Positions 11,231 through 22,717 of a stretch of DNA of 64,000 bases are shown here, piece after piece. The stretch lies in the NCBI GenBank assembly GCA_030848705.1, contig CM061245.1:76743564-76807563 (forward strand), read 5' to 3'. The notes below the pieces were generated by a model. That model was not told the origin of the DNA. It was given only the letters and a program-made list of their open reading frames with translations, and ran no database searches. The first letter of the stretch is position 1, and every line of letters starts with the position of its first letter. The position numbers and the translations under genes were made by a program. The DNA is from Heracleum sosnowskyi (Eukaryota > Streptophyta > Magnoliopsida > Apiales > Apiaceae).

Positions 11231-12074
11231 TATCTTCTAACAGAGGAAACAAAATATACTATGTTTATATTCATAAACTTCCTATACAAGTCAATTTATT
11301 CTCTTAAACTTTATCTACAAGTTTTAAGATTTCAGTTTTTAAAAAAATAATTATACAAGAGATAATTATTTTTAAAAAATTACGTAAATCTTATTTTCAT
11401 AACAAATAGTTCTTGATTGATTTTATTATATTATAGAGTAACATAGTAAATATATGAGTATATATGGGTAATGCTAGGTACCCTAAATATATTCCAAAAC
11501 TCTTACCAAATGAGATGGCATGACACGTGGAGATTTTTGATTTGTGAGCTTGCATGCGGTCCTCATATTATTATTAGAAAATTACTAAATATTCATGAAT
11601 ACATAAATATTTGGGATTATTTTTGGAAATTGTTTTGGACACTTAGCACTTTTCATGTAAATATATAAATATAAGAAGTATGGAATAACAAATATGGTAG
11701 CAAATCTCAACGGACAAGTTGTAAGAACTATGGCTTTCCTCTATATAAATTCCCTTCTGGCTTCTCGGTCATGTTTGTGTGAGATTATTTAGGTTGGATG
11801 TTTTAATAATTTTTTGTTTAAACCTTTTCAGGCTTGCGTAGGTTCTGGAAGAATTGATGCAGAAAAACCAACTTCATATCCATATATTTTATAAACACAA
11901 TACCATATATTTGTACTTGAAAAACTTCGTAATCTTAGTTAATAAAATTTTAGAACGAAGTTAATGAAAGAGTGTTCTCGTGTTATATTATTATTTCATT
12001 TAATAAAATAAATTCGAGAGTGAACGTGCTATTAATATCTCTAAAAAAGTACGTAGAAGTACATATTAAACAAA
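11231..12074. other. AT-rich intergenic sequence
   Basis: No gene or transposon end could be supported. A 65-codon open frame at 11,471-11,668 has no recognisable protein features and looks like chance. Confidence 0.6.
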
Positions 12075-13349
12075 CTAGCCTATAACCCGTGCAAGGCACG
12101 AGCCTTAAAAAATAATAAACTAAAAAATTTAATGTTAACGAAAAATATTAAAATAAAAGTAAAAATTAATATGATAAATTATAAAATGAGAAACTTAAAT
12201 ATTAATTAGAACATAAAAAAAATATAAAAAAAATACAGATGGGACTAAGGAAGATAAATGAGGTATTATTAATATTATTTTATAATAAAATAATATTAAT
12301 AATAAGGACATATAGAAAATCTAACATGTTTTAATTAAAAAAAATAATTGATCATGATATTTTTAGAATTGTTTCAATTATATTAATTGTATTTATTAAA
12401 AAAATATGTTGACATTTTAAAATAAGTAAGTTTTTTTTAATAAGGACAAATAGAAAAGCTAACATGTTTTAATTAAAAAAAGTAACTGCCCGTAATATTT
12501 TCAGATGTATTTTAATTATATTAATTGCATTTGTTAAAAACAATACGTTCATTTGTTAAAATAAGTAAGTTTTTTTAAATAATTAAAAGTATTAAAATAT
12601 GTTTTAAAATATATAAGTATGTGTTGCATTTGATATTTTTGGAAAAAGAGATTTTAGTGATAACAAATATAAAAGGTAATATATTTTAATTTAAATGTAA
12701 TTGCCCGTGATATTTTTGGAAAATAAGTAGATTTTGTTAGAAAAAAATGTTTTAACTATAAAAAGAAATCAACTAATTACTATTTTTATATTATTTTATT
12801 ATTTATTAAATAGAGTATTCAAATAGGTTTTAAATAAATAATTAATAATTGCACCTCATATTTTTGGAAAATAAAGATTTTAGTGATAAAAAATATAAAA
12901 GATAATATATTTAATTTAAAGGTAATTGTCGTGATATTTTTGGAAAATGATTAGATTTTGTTAAAATTCTTTTCTAATTATAAAAGGCAATCAGCTAGTT
13001 ACTATATTTATATTATTTTATTATTTATTAAATAGAGTATGAAAATAGATTTTAAAATAATTAAGTAAGGATTGCATCTCATATTTTTGGAAAGCAGAGA
13101 TTTTAGTGATAACAAATATAAAATGTAATATGTTTTAATTTAAAGATAATTGTCATGATATTTTTGGAAAATGAGTAGATTTTGTTACAAAAAAATATAT
13201 TTTAATTATAAAAGACAATCATCTAGTTACTATATTTATATAGTTTTATTATTTATTAAATATAATAAAAGACCGAAAACTGACCGAAAACTGACCGAAA
13301 ACCGAAAACCAAAACTTTCAATGTTTCGGATTTAATAATATAGTATAGA
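12075..13349 (-). mobile_element. Non-autonomous Helitron (family P), complete
   Basis: On the minus strand it begins TCTATACTATATTATTAAAT after an A (complement of T13350) and ends CCTTGCACGGGTTATAGGCTAG before a T (complement of A12074). The hairpin and CTAG end are classic for plant Helitrons. It is 1,275 bp, contains no helicase gene, and has repeated CCGAAAACTGA-like units near its start plus internal tandem repeats. It is homologous along its length to the split copy at 56,852-61,310. Confidence 0.8.
12605..13262 (-). repeat. Internal tandem repeats of about 225 bp in the Helitron
   Basis: The box GATATTTTTGGAAAAT.AGTAG recurs at about 12,710, 12,935 and 13,157, each followed by ATTTTGTTA, an AATCA.CTA.TTACTA box and TTATTATTTATTAAAT. 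Three diverged units can be read. Confidence 0.65.
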
Positions 13350-13534
13350 TGAATGATAATTTGATGGGTTAAAATAAAATTAGGAAAAAAATAAATTTAT
13401 AAATGTTAATATATGAGATTTTGATGTCTAAAATATTATTAATCAATTTAAAATTTGTAAAGTTAACAATAACCTATCAAAATATAATAAAATTTATTAT
13501 TTTTTTACAACTTAAAATATATTTTAATTAATTA

Positions 13535-13705
13535 ATTCGGATCCGGATTATCCGATTTCCGATCCAGTTTAAACGGATATCCGAATTCCGGATATCCGGT
13601 TAAACCAAATCCGGAACCAGAATAGGTTTTTCACAATCCGAAAAACCAGATATTCGATCCGATTTTTATAAACCGGACCGGATATCCGATTTTGCTCACC
13701 CCTAG
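13535..13705 (-). mobile_element. hAT-like terminal fragment with GGATATCC palindromes
   Basis: On the minus strand the sequence begins CTAGGGGTGAGCAAAATCGG, resembling the TAGGGGTG-type ends of plant hAT-derived repeats. It contains repeated GGATATCCG, GGATCCGGAT and CGGTTTAAAC-like palindromes. The partner end and an 8-bp duplication were not found, so this is at best one end of an element. Confidence 0.4.
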
Positions 13706-14325
13706 TTATAGTTATAGGCAAGTATAATAGTATTGATTATTTAGTTATCATGTTATTCAAAATCGTATTCATTGTGCTTATATTATAGTACGACAATACA
13801 ACTATTTTACATTAATTAATTGTTTGCTAGATCGAAATTGTTATTTCTTTAACTGATTAAAGAAATCTATATATTAGCTTATTTATCTCTTATCAGGAGA
13901 ATGGATCGATTTATAATATGAAAAGAAGATTGAAACGAAGAGCGTAAAGTCTCCGCTGTCGTCGAAGGTAATATGCAAAGATGTAAAACTCTGGCTTGCA
14001 AAATATATTCTGTTTTGAAACTTTGTTTCTCATTTAAAAAATAGAGGAATTTTTTGTTTTTTTATTTCTTATGATCGTAGCATTTCAATTTTATATGAGT
14101 ATGGTATATGATATGAATGTTGTATGCAGTAATTTTAAAATTTTATATGTAAGTTAAATTTTGGGGTGGTGTTATAATTCTTTTTCTTTTTTAGACCAAT
14201 TCTGCATGTGATAGTGTATTGTGTGTGTCAATTGTGTTGATTTTTGTGATTTTTAAGTTTAGACGATGTTGGATCTTAAAATCGACTTTGTTTTTTTCTT
14301 TTATGGTTTAATGATGGACTATTAT
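13706..14325. other. Intergenic sequence before the Harbinger element
   Basis: AT-rich, with a somewhat mixed-composition patch at 13,905-14,010. I found no supported exon, RNA gene or repeat. Confidence 0.5.
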
Positions 14326-14328
14326 TTA

Positions 14329-15672
14329 GAGAAGCTCAAGCGCGGGGTCATTTTCCACATTGGTCCCCGTGAAATGATATGGGCTGTGTATTTTGCATTG
14401 GAGTGGAACAAAAGAAAACGGGCATGCCCACCCTGTGGACGTGGCCATTTGTTTGCTTTTCTTTTTTTATTATTCCTCTTTCCTATGCATGCAATAAAGT
14501 AGTCACATGTTCTCTTTTACTTTTATAACGTCTATTTATAACGTTCATTTTATTAACGGTAATAATTTTTTCCTATAAATATCAAATTCTCACACCCCAT
14601 TATTCATACTCTTTACTCCTTAAAAATATTTAGATTTTTTTTTCTATCAAAAAATGAATCCAAATAACCCTCCACCTCCAAATTCTCAAAAATGAATCCA
14701 AATAACCCTCCACCTCCAAATAACCCTCTGGAGCATTTTTTGGAGTTGCTGGATCAAATAATGACATAAATGTTTTAGATCGGTCACCAATATTTGATGA
14801 TGTGCTACAAGGTCGTGCTCCAGAGGTAAATTATACTATCAATGGAAACAATTATAATGTGGGATATTACTTAACAGATGGAATATATCCTGAATGGGCA
14901 ACATTCGTTAAAACGATACCACGTCTACAAGGTGAGAAAAGAAAATTATTTTCAAAATATCAAGAAAGCCAGCGAAAAGACGTTGAACGAGCATTTGGTG
15001 TGTTACAGTCCCGTTTCGCAATTGTATGTGGTCCAACACGTTTTTGGGAAAAAGACGATCTTGGGAGAATCATGAGAGCATGCATCATAATACATAATAT
15101 GATTGTTGAAGACGAGAGGGACACATACGCCACTCAATTTGGTCAATTACCAACTTATGATGATGCAACAAATGGCTTGTCGCAACCAAACTTAGGGGAA
15201 GAACCTTTTGTCCCGTATGAAACGTATATTCAAAACACTATACAGATGCGTGATAGACAGACACATCGTCAGTTACAAAATGACTTGGTTGAGCATATTT
15301 CACAGTTCCACAATAATCGTTAATTTCTTTATAATGTTTAAATTTAATGTTTTTGCGTGTGATGTTTTCAATTTAATGTTTTTAATAATATGATGCAATT
15401 TAATTACATGAACTATCTTTAATTTAATAATATTTTATAAATTTTCATGTACTTTAATTTTATTATTACAATTTTAACATTGAAATAGAAATATAAATAA
15501 TCATTTAACTAAAAATATAACTAATATGAATAAATTGGGTCCTACAAAATAGAGTAAGTGGGCTTAGCATTGGAGGGGGCTGGTCACTTTTCTTTATGTG
15601 CCCAGTTTATATTACATGGCAACGGTGGGGCCCAGAAAAATTGAAATGGGCGGCCATGCACTGGAGGTGCTC
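14329..15672 (+). mobile_element. Internally deleted PIF/Harbinger DNA transposon
   Basis: The flanks are the 3-bp TTA at 14,326-14,328 and 15,673-15,675, the target preference of PIF/Harbinger. Imperfect terminal inverted repeats GAGAAGCTCAAGCGC and (reverse complement) GAGCACCTCCAGTGC match at 11 of 15 positions. Inside is the C-terminal half of a Harbinger transposase. The element is about 1.34 kb and lacks the N-terminal half of the transposase and the second (Myb-like) gene. Confidence 0.72.
14654..15323 (+). pseudogene. Harbinger transposase fragment (DDE nuclease, C-terminal half)
   Basis: The transposase cuts and pastes Harbinger elements. The reading frame that counts runs from about 14,729 to 15,323: FFGVAGSNNDINVL (a catalytic Asp), YYLTDGIYPEWATFV (a second Asp), then RKDVERAFGVLQSRF (the Glu) and CIIIHNMIVEDERD, all hallmarks of plant Harbinger/ALP1-like proteins. 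No in-frame ATG precedes SNND. Upstream, two ATGs (14,654 and 14,692) open a short proline-rich leader MNPNNPPPPN that is duplicated in tandem; it stops early and is out of frame with the transposase. This looks like an internal deletion that joined the gene's first codons to its second half. Not functional by itself. Confidence 0.8.
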
Positions 15673-15675
15673 TTA

Positions 15676-16047
15676 GTACCTGTAATTGTTCTTTTGTCTT
15701 GCTTTTGAATGTTTTTCTTTGTTATGATTTTAACAATTCAGTATATTTTAGTTTTTGATTTTTTTTTATTCAGGTGAACTTTGTTCTTTTTTATTGTAAC
15801 TATTGGTTTGTGATCCTTTAAAAATCAAAGGAGATGGTTGCCACAAGTCAGGTAATAATTATAAATCTTTGCATCGACACTATTTCTGAGAGGTTGACTC
15901 ATGAAGTAGCAAAAACAATTTTGATAATGGAACCATGTAGATGCGACTAGAGCAACAGATTTTACAATTATTCATTTTTTTGGCCATTACGACTTATGGT
16001 GTTCGTACTTCATTTTTTATATGAAATAGATTTAGGCTCATTGTTCT
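15676..16047. other. Intergenic sequence
   Basis: No complete gene. A short stretch at 15,870-15,950 translates as LCIDTISERLTHEVAKTILI, which I do not recognise; too little to call an exon. Confidence 0.4.
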
Positions 16048-17046
16048 TGTTAGGAATTATGTTGTTTCTTGATGATAACCAAATTAACTTAGTAAAAATT
16101 TGTACAAGTAAACGTAGTCATCAACGGATAGTTTGCCATTGCAGTATCCGTAGATGGGTAGCTTATCCACGGATAAGACCAAATGTGACATGCTTGTATA
16201 TTTCTGATGTTGAAGTTGAAGTAGTCTTGATAGGTTAATTGAGTCATGTTGACTATCAATAGATATGTAGAATAGGGAGGCGAATTGTAGATAGTCGATG
16301 CCTTGTAATTCTGCATACATGAAATTGACTGTCTGCGGATAGCTTGACTAGCCTTCTACGGATATGGACATTGTACTGTCTACAGATAGCAGTACTGGTT
16401 GATCAAGAAACTATCAATGAATACAACTCAGATAGCTTCTACAGATACTCTCTGTACTTGTGAAAAGGACAGCGATGTCAGAGCACATGGGTTGACAGAC
16501 TACACAGAGCATGTAAGCCAGTATTTCTGGAAAGGTGACAAGAAGAAGGCGGCATTCTGTTTGCATGGTCAAAGGTAACATTTCCTTAAAAGGCAATCAG
16601 CCAAGAAGGGCAATCTACAAACACGGACCACTGCTCGGGATGGAGAAACAAGGATTCTGAACACATGTACTTTTTGTATTATTAGCTGTTCAAGTATCTT
16701 TGTAAACTTGGGTTATATAACCAAGTTGTAGCTTAACTCTAGAAATCAAGAAATCAGGTTTTAGCAATTTAGAGAGCACAAAGCAGTATCCTTGTAAATT
16801 GCTGAAGCTAGAGTTGTGTATTTGCAGCTATGTGTTTATTCATAAACATCACAGAGATTTCTTCAATAAAAATCTCTCAGGTGGACAAAAATAATCCACC
16901 TGAATTTTTAATTCTTGTATCATCTTTTTTGTGTTTCTGTTCTTGTTTTTACTTTTCATATTTTCACCATCAAGAACGAAAAGTTTTCAAGATTGTATTC
17001 AACCCCCCCCCCTTCTACAATCTTGGTTCAGTGTCTGGGAATAACA
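16048..17046 (+). repeat. 5' LTR of Sire-A
   Basis: 999 bp, TGTTAGG ... GGGAATAACA. A polycytosine run (CAACCCCCCCCCCTTCTACA) near its end matches the CAACCCCCCTTCTACAAAC block in the Sire-B and Sire-C LTRs. A TATATAA at 16,714-16,720 (GGGTTATATAACCAAG) is the likely promoter. Confidence 0.9.
16105..16460 (+). repeat. Sire-A private motif array (CTACGGATAG and inverse)
   Basis: About nine degenerate copies of a CTACGGATAG / CTATCCGTAG motif in both orientations, for example CAACGGATAG, AGTATCCGTAG, TATCCACGGATA, TCTGCGGATAG, CTACGGATAT, CTACAGATAG and CTACAGATAC. The array lies in U3, upstream of the TATA box. The motif reappears inside gag at 18,764-18,825. Confidence 0.7.
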
Positions 17047-17048
17047 AT

Positions 17049-17060
17049 TGGTATCAGAGC
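17049..17060 (+). promoter_or_regulatory. Primer binding site of Sire-A
   Basis: TGGTATCAGAGC, complementary to the 3' end of initiator tRNA-Met, the usual copia primer, two bases after the LTR. Confidence 0.9.
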
Positions 17061-17106
17061 AAACTTATAACATACAAGAAGTTTAAAGATCAAAGGCAAC
17101 TGAATC

Positions 17107-19854
17107 ATGAGTCAGAAGGATCATGGAGTTAAGATACCAGTTCTTGATAGAGAAAATTACTTTCACTGGAAAGTAAAAATGTGCCTACATCTTATGTCAA
17201 TGGATGAAGCTTATGTAGAGTGCATAGAACATGACCCTCATGTACCGATGAAACCAAACACCTCAATAGCTTAGGAACCAGCAGGAGCTCCAAACACAAT
17301 CCCAAAGCTGCGTTCAGAATGGACCCCTAAGGACATCGTCGCCGTTCATAAAGAAAAGAAGGCCATGAATATTTTGTTTAATGGTCTTGATTCTGATATA
17401 TTCGACAATGTCATCAACTGCTCTACAGCCAAAGAGATTTGGGACACTGTCCAAACCATATGTGAAGGGACTGAGCAGGTGAGAGAAAACAAGATGCAAC
17501 TCCTCATACAACAGTATGAACACTTTCACTTCAAAAGTGGAAAATCTTTGAATGATACCTTCAGTAGATTTCAAAAATTGCTAAATGGATTGAAGTTGTA
17601 TGGAAGAGTGTATCAAGTCAAGGACTCAAATCTCAAATTTCTCAGAGCCCTGCCAAAAGAGTGGAAGCCCATGACTGTATCCTTGAGGAACACTCAAGAA
17701 TATAAGGACTACACTCTTGAGAGGCTGTATGGAACCCTAAAAATATATGATCTGGAAATATAGCAGGATGAAGAAATTGAGAAGGTCCAAAAGAAAACTG
17801 GATCTCTTGCTCTAGTTGCAAGTGTTGAAAAGGCTGAGGACATGAAAGAAGAAGCTGCTGAAGCTACACCAAGCCAAAGTGCTTGTGAAGGTAGAGCTGA
17901 ATCAAGAAAGTGCAAAGGGAAGGTGATTGAAGAAAGTGAGCCCATCAATCAAGAGGAGATGGATGAGCTAGATGATCACTTAGCTTTTCTGTCAAGAAAA
18001 TTCTCAAAGCTCAAGTTCAAGAGAAATCTTGATGTTTCCAGACCATTCAAGAAGGATCTTGTTGATAGGTCCAAATTCAAATGCTTTAACTGTGGAATGG
18101 GAGGTCACTTTGCAAATGAGTGCAGAAAACCAAAGTCTGAGAAGAGTGACAGGAAGTTTGAACCTGTTGACTACAAGAAGAAATACTTTGATCTTCTCAA
18201 ACAAAAGGGTAGAGCATTCATTACACATGATTATGACTGGGCTGAAGACAGGAATGATCTTGATGAGGACACAGAATTTGTGAACCTTGCCCTGATGGCT
18301 GATTCAAGCGAGCAGGAGGCCAGTTCATCATCTAATCAGGTAATTACCACCAATCTCTCTGAGCTTTCTACTGAGGAATGCAATAATGCTATTAATGATA
18401 TGTCCACTGAATTGTATCATATGCGTATTTCTCTTAAATCACTTACTAATGAGAACACAAGGATTAAATTATCTAATCAGTTGTTAAGTGATAGGAATGC
18501 TCTTCTAGAAACTCAATTTGCTGAGTTTGAGAAAATGAGAGTAGAGTGCCAAGTTGCCAAGGATGATCTGCTGATTGTGCTTAAAAGAGAAGAATCTATT
18601 AAAGCACAATTAGCCAAAGAACAGGAAACTATAGCTAGATGGACTGATTCCAAAAATGTTGCCACAAACATAATCAAAGCTCAAGGTGTGGATACATTCT
18701 ACAAGGAATCAACAAGAAAAGATAAAAAGAAGCTAGATATTGAGAGTCTAGGGGATGACACTTCTACGGATAGTGAGCATCCGTTGGAAGGCAATGCCCC
18801 TACGGATAGCAAACATCCGTTGTTGGACAACACCTCTACGAAAGTGACTTGCTCAAAGAAGTGTACATCCAGTGTTAGTCATGATAGACTAGAGAAGCTG
18901 AACAAAAAGTATGGTCCAACCAGCAAAAACTTTGTTCAGGGATCAAGTAGCAAAACCAAAGCTGATAATGTCAACATAGGTTACCTGTCCAACAAGCAAT
19001 TGAAGGACAGGGTTGAGGAAATAGAGGTTAAGGCTGGTGCTAAAAAGAAAAAGAACTGAAATGGTAAGGTAGGGATTAACAAACACAACAACTATACTCC
19101 TGACAAGTATGCACCTAGGAAGACTTGTGCAAAGTGTGGTAGTGTTAATCATGTTTCTACAAATTGCAAATCTGTTAAAACACCATATGTTCATATAACA
19201 ATGCATGTACTCAATTTGCCTATGCCTGCTATGCATAACATGTTTGCACATACTGATCAAGCATCCAACTTGTATGCCAACATGCCATTTGTTTCAAATT
19301 CTCACATGAATGCATTCACAATGCCACAAATGACATGGAGCATGCCACATATGAATGCTATGTATGCACAAAACTCTCAAATGCCTGCATCGAACATGTT
19401 TGCATATAATCATCCTCAACATTTTGTCTCCCAGAGGTCAACACCCAGGGTCAAGGTTGATTTAACTCAATCTGAGATTAAGGTGCAAAATGACAAGAGA
19501 GGCAAATCTAACAGGAAAGGACCCAAGGAAACTTGGGTACCAAAATCAACTTGATTTGGTTTTGATTGTGTGATGGGATACAGAAAGAATCTATGGTACT
19601 TAGACAGTGGATGTTCTAGGCACATGACTGGAGATTCTACCCTGCTAACAGAGTTTGTGGAGAAAGCTGACCCTAGCATTACCTTTGGAGATGACAACAA
19701 AGGTTTTACTAAGGGATATGGTTTGATTTCAAAGGATAATGTCATCATTGATCAAGTAGCACTGGTTGACGATCTTAAGCACAACTTGATGAGTATTAGT
19801 CAACTATGTGACAAAGGTTTCTCAGTCTCATTCAACCAATGAGCCTGTGTTGTA
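17107..19854 (+). pseudogene. gag-pol: Sire-A gag and protease, with in-frame stops
   Basis: A single frame (frame 1) runs from the ATG at 17,107 (MSQKDHGVKIPVLDREN) into the protease, broken by stops at 17,272 (TAG), 17,761 (TAG), 19,057 (TGA), 19,552 (TGA) and 19,840 (TGA). Visible parts in order: copia gag domain (ALPKEWKPMTVSLR, ERLYGTLKIYDLE), zinc knuckle CFNCGMGGHFANEC, a long helical region rich in Glu/Lys, a second knuckle CAKCGSVNHVSTNC, a Met-rich stretch at 19,201-19,400 (many MPxM and MxNM units), and the protease YLDSGCSRHMTGD. Unlike Sire-B, -C and -D, protease is in the same frame as gag, separated only by the TGA at 19,552. The end is cut by Sire-B. Confidence 0.87.
18764..18825 (+). 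repeat. LTR motif pairs inside Sire-A gag
   Basis: Two copies of CTACGGATAG...CATCCGTTG, about 35 bp apart, encode the repeated peptide TDSEHPL / TDSKHPL. The DNA words match the Sire-A LTR array, although here they are protein coding. Confidence 0.6.
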
Positions 19855-19862
19855 TCCAGCAA

Positions 19863-21126
19863 TGAAAGGCATATGTTTAGGCCTATTTGTAAACACCGAG
19901 GATTCTACTCAACATAAACCAAGATGTAATAAGAAAATAATATATACAAATGTCACATGAATCTCAGAAGATTATATCTGTCAAGAGAATGAAGATTAAA
20001 GTCATCTACAGTCTTGAAGTAAGTCTACATTGAAAGAAGTTCAATTTATTGATCAAGCCTCAGTGAAGTATTCAAGAAAGTGGAACTATTTAAAAGTGAC
20101 AGAGATTTCAGAAGTGTGACGGAAAAAATACAGGTTACAGTCCTTTGTTTAAGTAGAAGGAAAAAGAACCACAACGTAAAGTCAAAAGATGAAGAACAGT
20201 CACTAAAGTTAGTCACTCATGAACCAGACAGTACATGGAGTGTCAACGTTAGTCAGTGAAAGTTCGTCATCAATTTCAGTGGTTCTTAGAATTAGTTTTA
20301 ATTCTCTTTTAATTTATTCTATAAGATAATTAATTTAATCTATGAATTAATTCTTTTAGAATTAATTCATATATTAAATTAATCAATCTAGATCTTAAGT
20401 AATTTTATGTATAAATTAATTCTCTAGAATTAATTTATTTATGGAATTATTTAAGTCAATAACTTAATTTATTTAATCTATGAATTAATTCTAAAAGAAT
20501 TAATTCATTTATTAAATCAATTAAAAGTAGAATAAATTAAAGCAGTTTTATTTCTTTTTATTTAGTACTAGTAGTACTATCCTCCATAGTACTACCGATA
20601 GTACTACCAAGTCATTTGGTTAGTACTACCGATAGTACTACTAAGCTTAATGGATAGTACTGCTAGTATAAATTGAATTGGATTATTTCTGGCGCGTGAA
20701 AATGATTCCTGTGACTTGTTTAAATACAAGTCATTGTAATCAAAAGAGGTAGAACATTTTGAACAAGACAGAAAGCAAAATATACAGCATCAAATCCTTT
20801 ACTCTGCCATTAACTTCAACCAATTGCAAAGCTTTCAATTTACTTCTTGTAATCAATTCTAGACATTAATTTTATATCCAATCCACTAGAATTCAATTAC
20901 TTGTATTGCTTTGACAATCTAGCGGATCATAATCCCTAGAATTTATATCGAACTACTTTTTAGTATTCGATCCTTTTATTACAAATATAGATAAATTCAT
21001 GTCGAATTTATTCTAGATTTGTTTTAACAAGAACTCTGTAATCTGTGCACTGATTTGTAACACCCTTCAAGTTCAATAGAGTTTTATTTAACTTGAATCT
21101 TGTTTCATTTTATTCCGCAGTAAATT
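19863..21126 (+). repeat. 5' LTR of Sire-B, first part
   Basis: 1,264 bp up to the Sire-C insertion; the last 96 bp are at 29,975-30,070. It has AT-rich palindromic tracts of AATTAATTC type (20,290-20,520) and a TAAATAC box at 20,721. The Sire-C target duplication AAATT is at 21,122-21,126. Confidence 0.92.
20563..20668 (+). repeat. Sire-B private motif array (AGTACT)
   Basis: Seven copies of TAGTACTA / GATAGTACTACC in about 105 bp. AGTACT is itself a palindrome. The array lies just upstream of a TATA-like box (TAAATAC at 20,721). Confidence 0.85.
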
Positions 21127-22618
21127 TGAAAGGCATATGTTATAGCCTATTTGTAGTTCGAGGATTCTACTCTACTTAAACCAGAATGTAATAAGTAAAT
21201 ATTAGATTAAAGGTCACAGGAATCTCAGAGAGTTTTATCTGTCAAGAGAATGGAGTATTAAAGTCATCTACAGACTTGAAGTTATTCTACATTGAAAGAA
21301 GTTCAATTTATTGATCAAGCCTCAGTGAAGTATTCAAGGAAGTGGATTTACTACAGTGACAGAGATTTCCAGTTAGTGACGGAAGGAGTACAAGATACAA
21401 AAGTTCAGTCAGAGCTAAAGAAAAGAAGCCACAGCTTTAAATGGTTTAAAGATGATGAATTTTCATTGAAGTCAGTTATTCATGAAACCAGACAGTGCAT
21501 CGAATGACGACATCAATCAGTGGAATTAATTCATCTATTTTCAGTGGTGTTCAGAAGAGAGAGAGATACTTTGTTTTTAAGTTATTCTCTTCTAATTAAT
21601 TAAATGATTAATCAATTTAATTAATAAATTAATTCTTTCAGAATTAATTTATTTATTAAATTAATTAATTTAGTTGTTTGAATTATTTATTAAATTAATT
21701 CCAGAAAAGAATTAATTTAATTTAGAATTTAATTCAACTAAAAATTAATTAAAAGAAAGTAATTTAAGTACTAGTATGACCTGTCTATTAATAACTAGTA
21801 TGACCTAGTTTAATAGAATGAAAAACACGGTATGACCTAATTAAAATAGGTCATACATGTTTCTTTTTCTAGGTCATACCGAGTTCTTGTTAACAGGTCA
21901 TACAAGCTTTGCAGGTTCTTTTGAGAGTTGGTGAGAGAACTTGAGGTCATACCAGTTGCTTTCCAGGTTCTATTCAAAGTTGGTGAAAAGTGCTTTACCA
22001 GGTTCTACCGAAAGAAATGAAAAAGGTGTGCTAGGTCATACCGGATTTATTTCTCAGGTTCTTTTGTTAAAGTAAGGTTCTACTGGACTCAGTTGGCAGG
22101 TCATACAGGGCAATTGCATTTTTATATACCCGAGGCTGTTTTCTTCAGAAGAAAAAAACTGACATAATTTGAAAAGCAAAGCAGCAGACTATTTTCTCTC
22201 AAGAACAAAGAAGAAAAGCATTTAATCTTATTTCTTCTCAAGCAATTAATTCTAGTTTGTATTGTTAAATCCAAACCACTAGAATTTGATTACTTGTATT
22301 GCTTTGACTATCTAGCGGATTTTTATCCCTAGAACGAATCTCAAATTATCAAATATTGTTAAATCATTTTATTACAAAAATAGATAAATTCATGTCGAAT
22401 TTATTCTAGATTTGTTTTAATTTATTTGAGATTCAATCTTGTATTCAGTATCATTTGTAACACCCTTCAAGTTTAATATAGATTATTTAACTTGAATCTT
22501 GTTTCATTTAATTCCGCATTAATTTGTTCTTAAACAGTTTTATTCTAAAAGGACAAATTCGATAAAACGGTATAGTTTGTATTCAACCCCCCTTCTACAA
22601 ACTTATCAGGACCTAACA
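21127..22618 (+). repeat. 5' LTR of Sire-C
   Basis: 1,492 bp, TGAAAGGCATATG ... GGACCTAACA. A TATATA at 22,123-22,128 lies right after the motif array. AT-rich AATTAATT tracts occupy 21,590-21,760. Confidence 0.95.
21774..22110 (+). repeat. Sire-C private motif array in 5' LTR (GTATGACCT / AGGTCATAC)
   Basis: Nine near-exact copies: three as AGTATGACCT or GGTATGACCT, then six as AGGTCATAC with variable next bases. Related words AGGTTCTACC and AGGTTCTACT are mixed in. The last copy ends about 13 bp before the TATA box. An identical array is in the 3' LTR (29,125-29,461). Confidence 0.9.
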
Positions 22619-22620
22619 AT

Positions 22621-22633
22621 TGGCATCAGAGCC
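22621..22633 (+). promoter_or_regulatory. Primer binding site of Sire-C
   Basis: TGGCATCAGAGCC, tRNA-Met type with one change from TGGTATCAGAGC, two bases after the LTR. Sire-B has the same site at 30,073-30,085. Confidence 0.85.
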
Positions 22634-22717
22634 TTTTGATTGATATACAAATCAAGATCCAATTGTTTTGAGATTTTTTCAACTCTGAAATTTTTTATTA
22701 TTCTAAAAATCTCAAAA

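Larger units (their letters stand above)
16048..19862 (+). mobile_element. Ty1/copia Sirevirus fragment, Sire-A (5' LTR, gag, protease)
   Basis: It begins TGTTAGGAATTATG and has a 999-bp LTR, a primer site, a long gag and the start of pol. At 19,863 a related element (Sire-B) begins, so the rest of Sire-A is missing from view. The target duplication cannot be checked because the right end is absent; the five bases before the LTR are GTTCT. Membership in the Sirevirus lineage rests on the very large gag with a C-terminal coiled-coil and zinc-knuckle region, the tRNA-Met primer site and strong similarity to Sire-B, -C and -D. Confidence 0.88.

Noticed and set aside
14266..14502. 78-codon open frame before the Harbinger gene
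   Set aside because: It crosses the left TTA and inverted repeat of the Harbinger element and has no protein features.
15831..15950. Possible host exon (MVATSQ, then LCIDTISERLTHEVAK)
   Set aside because: Short, no matching exons nearby, and I do not recognise the protein; not enough to call a gene.
16084..16320. Minus-strand open frames within the Sire-A LTR
   Set aside because: Created by the repeated motif array; no protein similarity recognised.
17049..17060. tRNA-Met-like sequences at LTR ends as tRNA genes
   Set aside because: Only the 12-18 bases of primer binding sites are present, with no cloverleaf.
21292..21507. 71-codon open frame, repeated at 28,643-28,858
   Set aside because: It lies in both LTRs of Sire-C and is therefore LTR sequence; in the related Sire-B LTR the frame is not kept.
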